64,000 nucleotides of DNA, taken from assembly GCA_963747345.1 (NCBI GenBank), contig CAVVFA010000030.1, positions 346,198 to 410,197 on the forward strand, read 5' to 3'. Within the stretch, counting starts at the first letter, position 1. Each line of letters begins with the position of its first letter. Under the pieces are notes generated by a model, which saw only the letters and a program-made list of their open reading frames with translations, searched no databases and was not told the DNA's origin. Position numbers and translations under genes: made by a program. The stretch is from GCA-2746795 sp963747345. GTDB lineage: Bacteria; Chloroflexota; Anaerolineae; Promineifilales; Promineifilaceae. This document shows, one piece after another, positions 61,514 through 64,000 of this stretch.

Positions 61514-61905
61514 AATGGCGAAAATCAAGTATCTTCTCTTCTTGAGAGATGACAAGGAGTCAATACCTTTCCAAATACCTGGGATGTTTAGGAGGACATG
61601 TTGAGGATGGGGAAACCCCCGTAGAAACCATCATTAGGGAAATCGATGAGGAAATTGAAATTGCTCTTGATAATCCCACATTATTTAATGTATATAATAT
61701 TTTTGTTGATAGAATCGAACATACATTTTGGCAAAGAGCTAATTTTGACATAACTCAGATTGTGTTGCATGAAGGTCAACGTTTGAAGTGGTTTACAAAA
61801 AACGAAATTCAAAGATGTCAATGAAACTGGCCTTCGGATTCAAAGACATCCTCTTGGATTTTTTCAAGAAAAATCCCGTTCAGTGATTAGCCTCGCAGCA
61901 TGGCG
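61514..61905 (+). CDS. Nudix hydrolase-like protein (frameshifted)
   Basis: About 128 residues. The start AKIKYLLFLRDDKESIPFQIP leads, after a frame change near 61585, into the Nudix box GGHVEDGETPVETIIREIDEE, which keeps Gly, the REIDEE metal-binding core and spacing (GX5EX7REXXEE). FNVYNIFVDRIEHTFWQRANF and LKWFTKNEIQ follow, and a last change near 61815 leads to ETGLRIQRHPLGFF. Nudix enzymes cleave nucleoside diphosphate-linked groups. In this cassette it may make or degrade a nucleotide signal for the EAD1-like protein, which is speculative. Confidence 0.7.
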
Positions 61906-61907
61906 TT

Positions 61908-62016
61908 AACGTGGACTGGCGGAATCGCGGTTCTTTGCCTTTAAATGTTGAAGGTTCCACGCCCGTGAAGTATGTAGTTTTTCTCGCAGCCGGTTACACA
62001 ACCGTTAGACTCTACT
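61908..62016. other. attC: Possible degenerate attC-like site E
   Basis: Ends in GTTAGAC (exact R' fit). The 5' end CGTTAAC is a poor R'' fit. Arms (GTTAACGTGGACTGGCGG and CAGCCGGTTACACAACCG) are only partly complementary. Position between the Nudix gene and RusA gene supports the call; sequence support is weak. Confidence 0.4.
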
Positions 62017-62036
62017 GAAAAATAACTAAAGCGTCT

Positions 62037-62432
62037 ATGTATTTTGATTTTCTCATTCCCAGGCGTCCAGTATCGTTGCAGACAAAAAACCGCAGCAACT
62101 TACAGGCTGGAAAAATTATGTGCAAACTGAAGCTAGTACAACTTGGTCGGGAATTCGCATTGAGGTCAGGACATTCAGCTTACTTTCGTGTTCTTTATGA
62201 TCGTGATCCTGTAGATATTGATAACATAATAAAGCCTATACAAGATGCTCTTGTGGGCGTCGTTTATGAAGATGACGTTTTGATTACGGATGTAGATGCA
62301 CATCGGCGTCCATTAACTGGCACATTTGACCTTACACGATGCCCCAGTCTTCTTATACAAGGTGTAGTAGCTGGTGAAGAATGTGTATATGTTAGGGTGT
62401 GTACATCTCGATCAATGGAGGATTATTTATGA
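62037..62432 (+). CDS. RusA-family Holliday junction resolvase-like protein
   Basis: 131 residues with the RusA hallmark: DRDPVDIDNIIKPIQDALVGVVYEDD, where the Asp residues of D-x-DN and the later DD bind metal; the Lys of IIKPI is expected to be catalytic. The start YFDFLIPRRPVSLQ resembles the first strand of the fold. RusA enzymes resolve four-way junctions and are common in phages and mobile elements. The stop overlaps the ATG of the next gene (ATGA). It is the first gene of the last cassette. Confidence 0.75.
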   Translation: MYFDFLIPRRPVSLQTKNRSNLQAGKIMCKLKLVQLGREFALRSGHSAYFRVLYDRDPVDIDNIIKPIQDALVGVVYEDDVLITDVDAHRRPLTGTFDLTRCPSLLIQGVVAGEECVYVRVCTSRSMEDYL

Positions 62433-63088
62433 CTTCTGACGCTAGACGTGCTGACAGTGTTCTTGAATCAAAAGTTGCGGAAAATATCGAGCACAAGGGT
62501 ATAAGGTTATTCTAAAACCTCGGAAATCCGAGCTTCCTTTCGATTTAGGGAACTATCGCCCTGACATGAGTCGAAAAATCTCCACAGAACACTACGTCGT
62601 CGAAGTAAAAAGTTCAGTGGCTAAACTGCCAATTGACCGCTATCGAGAAATGGCGGAATTGGTTGCTCAACATGCTGGCTGGAGTTTTCTTTTAGTAACT
62701 GAAGAAGATGTTCAACAAAGTGCAAAAACCGAAGACGAAGGCCAATTATTAAGTTGGGAACAAATATATCAACGACAAAAACAGGCTGAAAGACTTATGT
62801 CTCTCGGAGAAGTTGAAGGAACGTTTATATCTTATTGGGGAATACTAGAAGCAGTACTTCGGCGACAAGCGAAAAAAATGTCGATCCCTATAGAAAGATT
62901 GCCTACTTTGTCTTGATAAATGACATTTATTCACAAGGTGAGCTTTCTATGGAGCAGTTCGATAGAACGAAAGAACTTCAAGCCATCCGCAACCGTTATG
63001 TCACGCCTACCAAGCCCCTAGCCTTTCCGAACCCACAAAGCAGCTTCAAGAGCTTGTCAGCGAATTAATTGACTTATGGGGTAGCTAA
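62429..63088 (+). CDS. PD-(D/E)xK nuclease-like protein (frameshifted)
   Basis: About 218 residues in three frames (changes near 62505, 62875 and 63030). N-terminus TSDARRADSVLESKVAENIE; nuclease core FDLGNYRPDM...HYVVEVKSS, i.e. PD followed by E-x-K, as in restriction-endonuclease-like folds; then PIDRYREMAELVAQHAGW and SFLLVTEEDV. The C-terminal half (SWEQIYQRQKQAERLMSLGE, GTFISYWGILEAVLRRQAKK, SMEQFDRTKELQAIRNRYV) resembles the helical part of REase_AHJR-like proteins. Coupled to the RusA-like gene; a two-nuclease cassette. Target unknown. Confidence 0.65.
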
Positions 63089-63094
63089 CTAACT

Positions 63095-63204
63095 GCTAAC
63101 ATTGGTTCCAGGCGACGCTGACGCGGGTCCTCGGACGGCTTTCGCTTTGGCTGCGATTCGTTTATTGGACGACCGGGCCAGCGCGCTTGAACTTGGCGTT
63201 GCAA
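63095..63204. other. attC: attC-like site F
   Basis: CTAACATTGGTTCCAGGCGACGCTG faces CAGCGCGCTTGAACTTGGCGTTG (each given in part), complementary with an extra A in GGCGACGC, as in known attC. The core at the 3' end is GTTGCAA, a poor GTTRRRY fit. It shares TCGGACGGCTT with site B. Follows the nuclease gene by a few bases. Confidence 0.65.
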
Positions 63205-63363
63205 TCTCGATTGTCGCCAACCAGTCAAGATTTACCTCCTGATATGCTTTATACCATTGGTGTCAGCTTGCTTTTTCCCGCCCGGTTAGGGTCGTCACGA
63301 TGCCAGGCGATAACTGAATTTAAGGCTGCAATCTTTTAGGTTTAGGCTTGTCCAGGTCTGGGG
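63205..63363. other. Unassigned DNA after the cassette array
   Basis: No ORF or repeat recognised. It joins the last attC-like site to the threonine synthase remnant, and may contain the array boundary. Confidence 0.4.
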
Positions 63364-63660
63364 CTACACCAGCAAAAGCCGATATTTCAAGCCGCTGCCC
63401 GTATTAAACACCAACACCTTTTCCGTCCGGCGTCACCAGTTCCTCGGCACCAGTTTTTCCAGCGCCGCAATGGTCGCCGCCGCTTCCAGCGAGCAAACAT
63501 GCCTTCATACGCGGCCAGCTTTTGCTGTGGTTGCATAATGTGATATCAACGGCAACCCGACCCTCGCTATGGCACGGGCCGTTACCTTTAAGATGCGGAG
63601 CGGTTTTAAGGCGCGGGTCAGCCAGGCCAGGACGCTGCCATAACCAGGGCGGCAATCGCT
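63364..63660 (-). pseudogene. thrC: Threonine synthase C-terminal remnant
   Basis: In broken frames the minus strand reads LAAYEGMFA, LEAAATIAALEKLVP, ELVTPDGK and VLVFNTGSGLKYRLLLV, which is the C-terminal end of PLP-dependent threonine synthase (…GSGLKY). Only about 90 residues are present; upstream DNA (63674 on) encodes another protein. At least two frame changes. Truncation suggests a rearrangement at the right edge of the cassette array; the frame changes may be sequence error. Confidence 0.65.
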
Positions 63661-63673
63661 TTGCCGGTTTGAG

Positions 63674-64000
63674 TTACCGCAAAAACATCAAACTGATGAA
63701 GGCACAGGTGGCAATGTAATAGAAGGCATCGACATAGGAGTTGATCTTAGGATTGACATCTTTCTCGACGGCAAAAAACGCGATGGCGGCCCCACCCAGA
63801 AAACCAAAGGCAGAGTCTAGCGGGTTGCGCTCTGCCCACTCGATAAACGAGTGCTCCCAGGTGGATTTTTGGGTGAGTAACTTGTTCAGATAACCCTGCA
63901 CCTGCGCCCCAGAAACCCCCAACCAGATTTGCAGTAGATCAGATAAGGCAGAGGGAACGGCCGTTTCCGTTCCCGTTTCTGGTTCTGCGGGTCTCGTGCC
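63674..64000 (-). CDS. C-terminal part of a membrane protein, cut by window edge
   Basis: An open frame enters from the right edge and ends at 63674. It begins GTRPAEPETGTETAVPSAL (the TAV from AACGGCCGTT), then DLLQIWLGVSGAQVQGYLNKL, the segment LDSAFGFLGGAAIAFFAVEK and a membrane helix NSYVDAFYYIATCAFISLMF before the stop. The last part resembles the pore-helix start of two-helix ion channels, but no selectivity filter follows, so this is only a hint. Its length upstream is unknown. Confidence 0.5.
   Translation of the reverse strand, partial: GTRPAEPETGTETAVPSALSDLLQIWLGVSGAQVQGYLNKLLTQKSTWEHSFIEWAERNPLDSAFGFLGGAAIAFFAVEKDVNPKINSYVDAFYYIATCAFISLMFLR

Overview
The window looks like a chromosomal piece of a Chloroflexota bacterium, probably Anaerolineae, Caldilineae or Ardenticatenia-like. 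This is inferred from the mix of gene families: a heme operon with a HemQ-type decarboxylase, a TIGR03960-type B12 radical SAM protein, GH130 and mannobiose-epimerase-type genes, DUF4013 and DUF4870 membrane proteins, and CIRCE-controlled groESL. No rRNA or tRNA gene was seen. Many genes carry 1-nt frameshifts, and in the clearest cases changing one base of a short homopolymer restores the family sequence. I read most of them as sequencing or assembly errors, not decay.

Layout. 1-9780 (minus strand): a nearly complete tetrapyrrole operon (SPASM radical SAM, hemY/cgoX, HTH regulator, hemA, hemC, hemD, hemB, hemQ, hemE, start of hemH) that fits the coproporphyrin-dependent heme route. 10093-13032: sucrase/ferredoxin-like protein, manA, degV. 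13109-22492 (minus): a LacI-controlled beta-mannoside operon (GH130 phosphorylase, a double-length fused solute-binding protein, two permeases, an AGE-family epimerase, a GH5 hydrolase). 22701-29499: MazF-type toxin-antitoxin pair with a palindromic operator, recD2, a membrane protein, a methyltransferase, a PP2C-like phosphatase with a small P-loop kinase, a TPR protein. 29665-31824: groEL/groES with two CIRCE operators. 31908-37226: TPR protein, phosphotransferase, membrane protein, radical SAM protein. 37431-45180: maltodextrin operon (MarR, two binding proteins, malF, malG, GH13 amylase). 45511-50408: pheST with a Phe-rich leader peptide and attenuator. 50584-55515: ferritin-like protein, DUF4013, DUF4870, fmt, a PanE-like reductase, crotonase. 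55900-63204: an integron-type cassette array with five or six attC-like sites, an IS200/IS605 element and an IS with 6-bp target duplications. Its cargo looks like biological-conflict genes: a HEPN/Ymh protein, an EAD1-like protein, a Nudix protein, a RusA-like resolvase and a PD-(D/E)xK nuclease. 63364-64000: a threonine synthase remnant and the end of a membrane protein.

Three repeat systems overlie the genes. First, the palindrome AACGGCCGTT occurs about 60 times (about 0.06 expected), in genes and between them, but is absent from cassette coding regions. Second, hairpins built from degenerate 7-bp repeats (for example GGAGATT arms facing AATCTCC arms) sit between genes and, in frame, inside hemD, hemY and recD2. 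Third, there are two large hairpins with a 10-bp period. The most distinctive single locus is the pheST leader: promoter, almost leaderless 30-codon Phe-rich ORF, terminator, then pheS.
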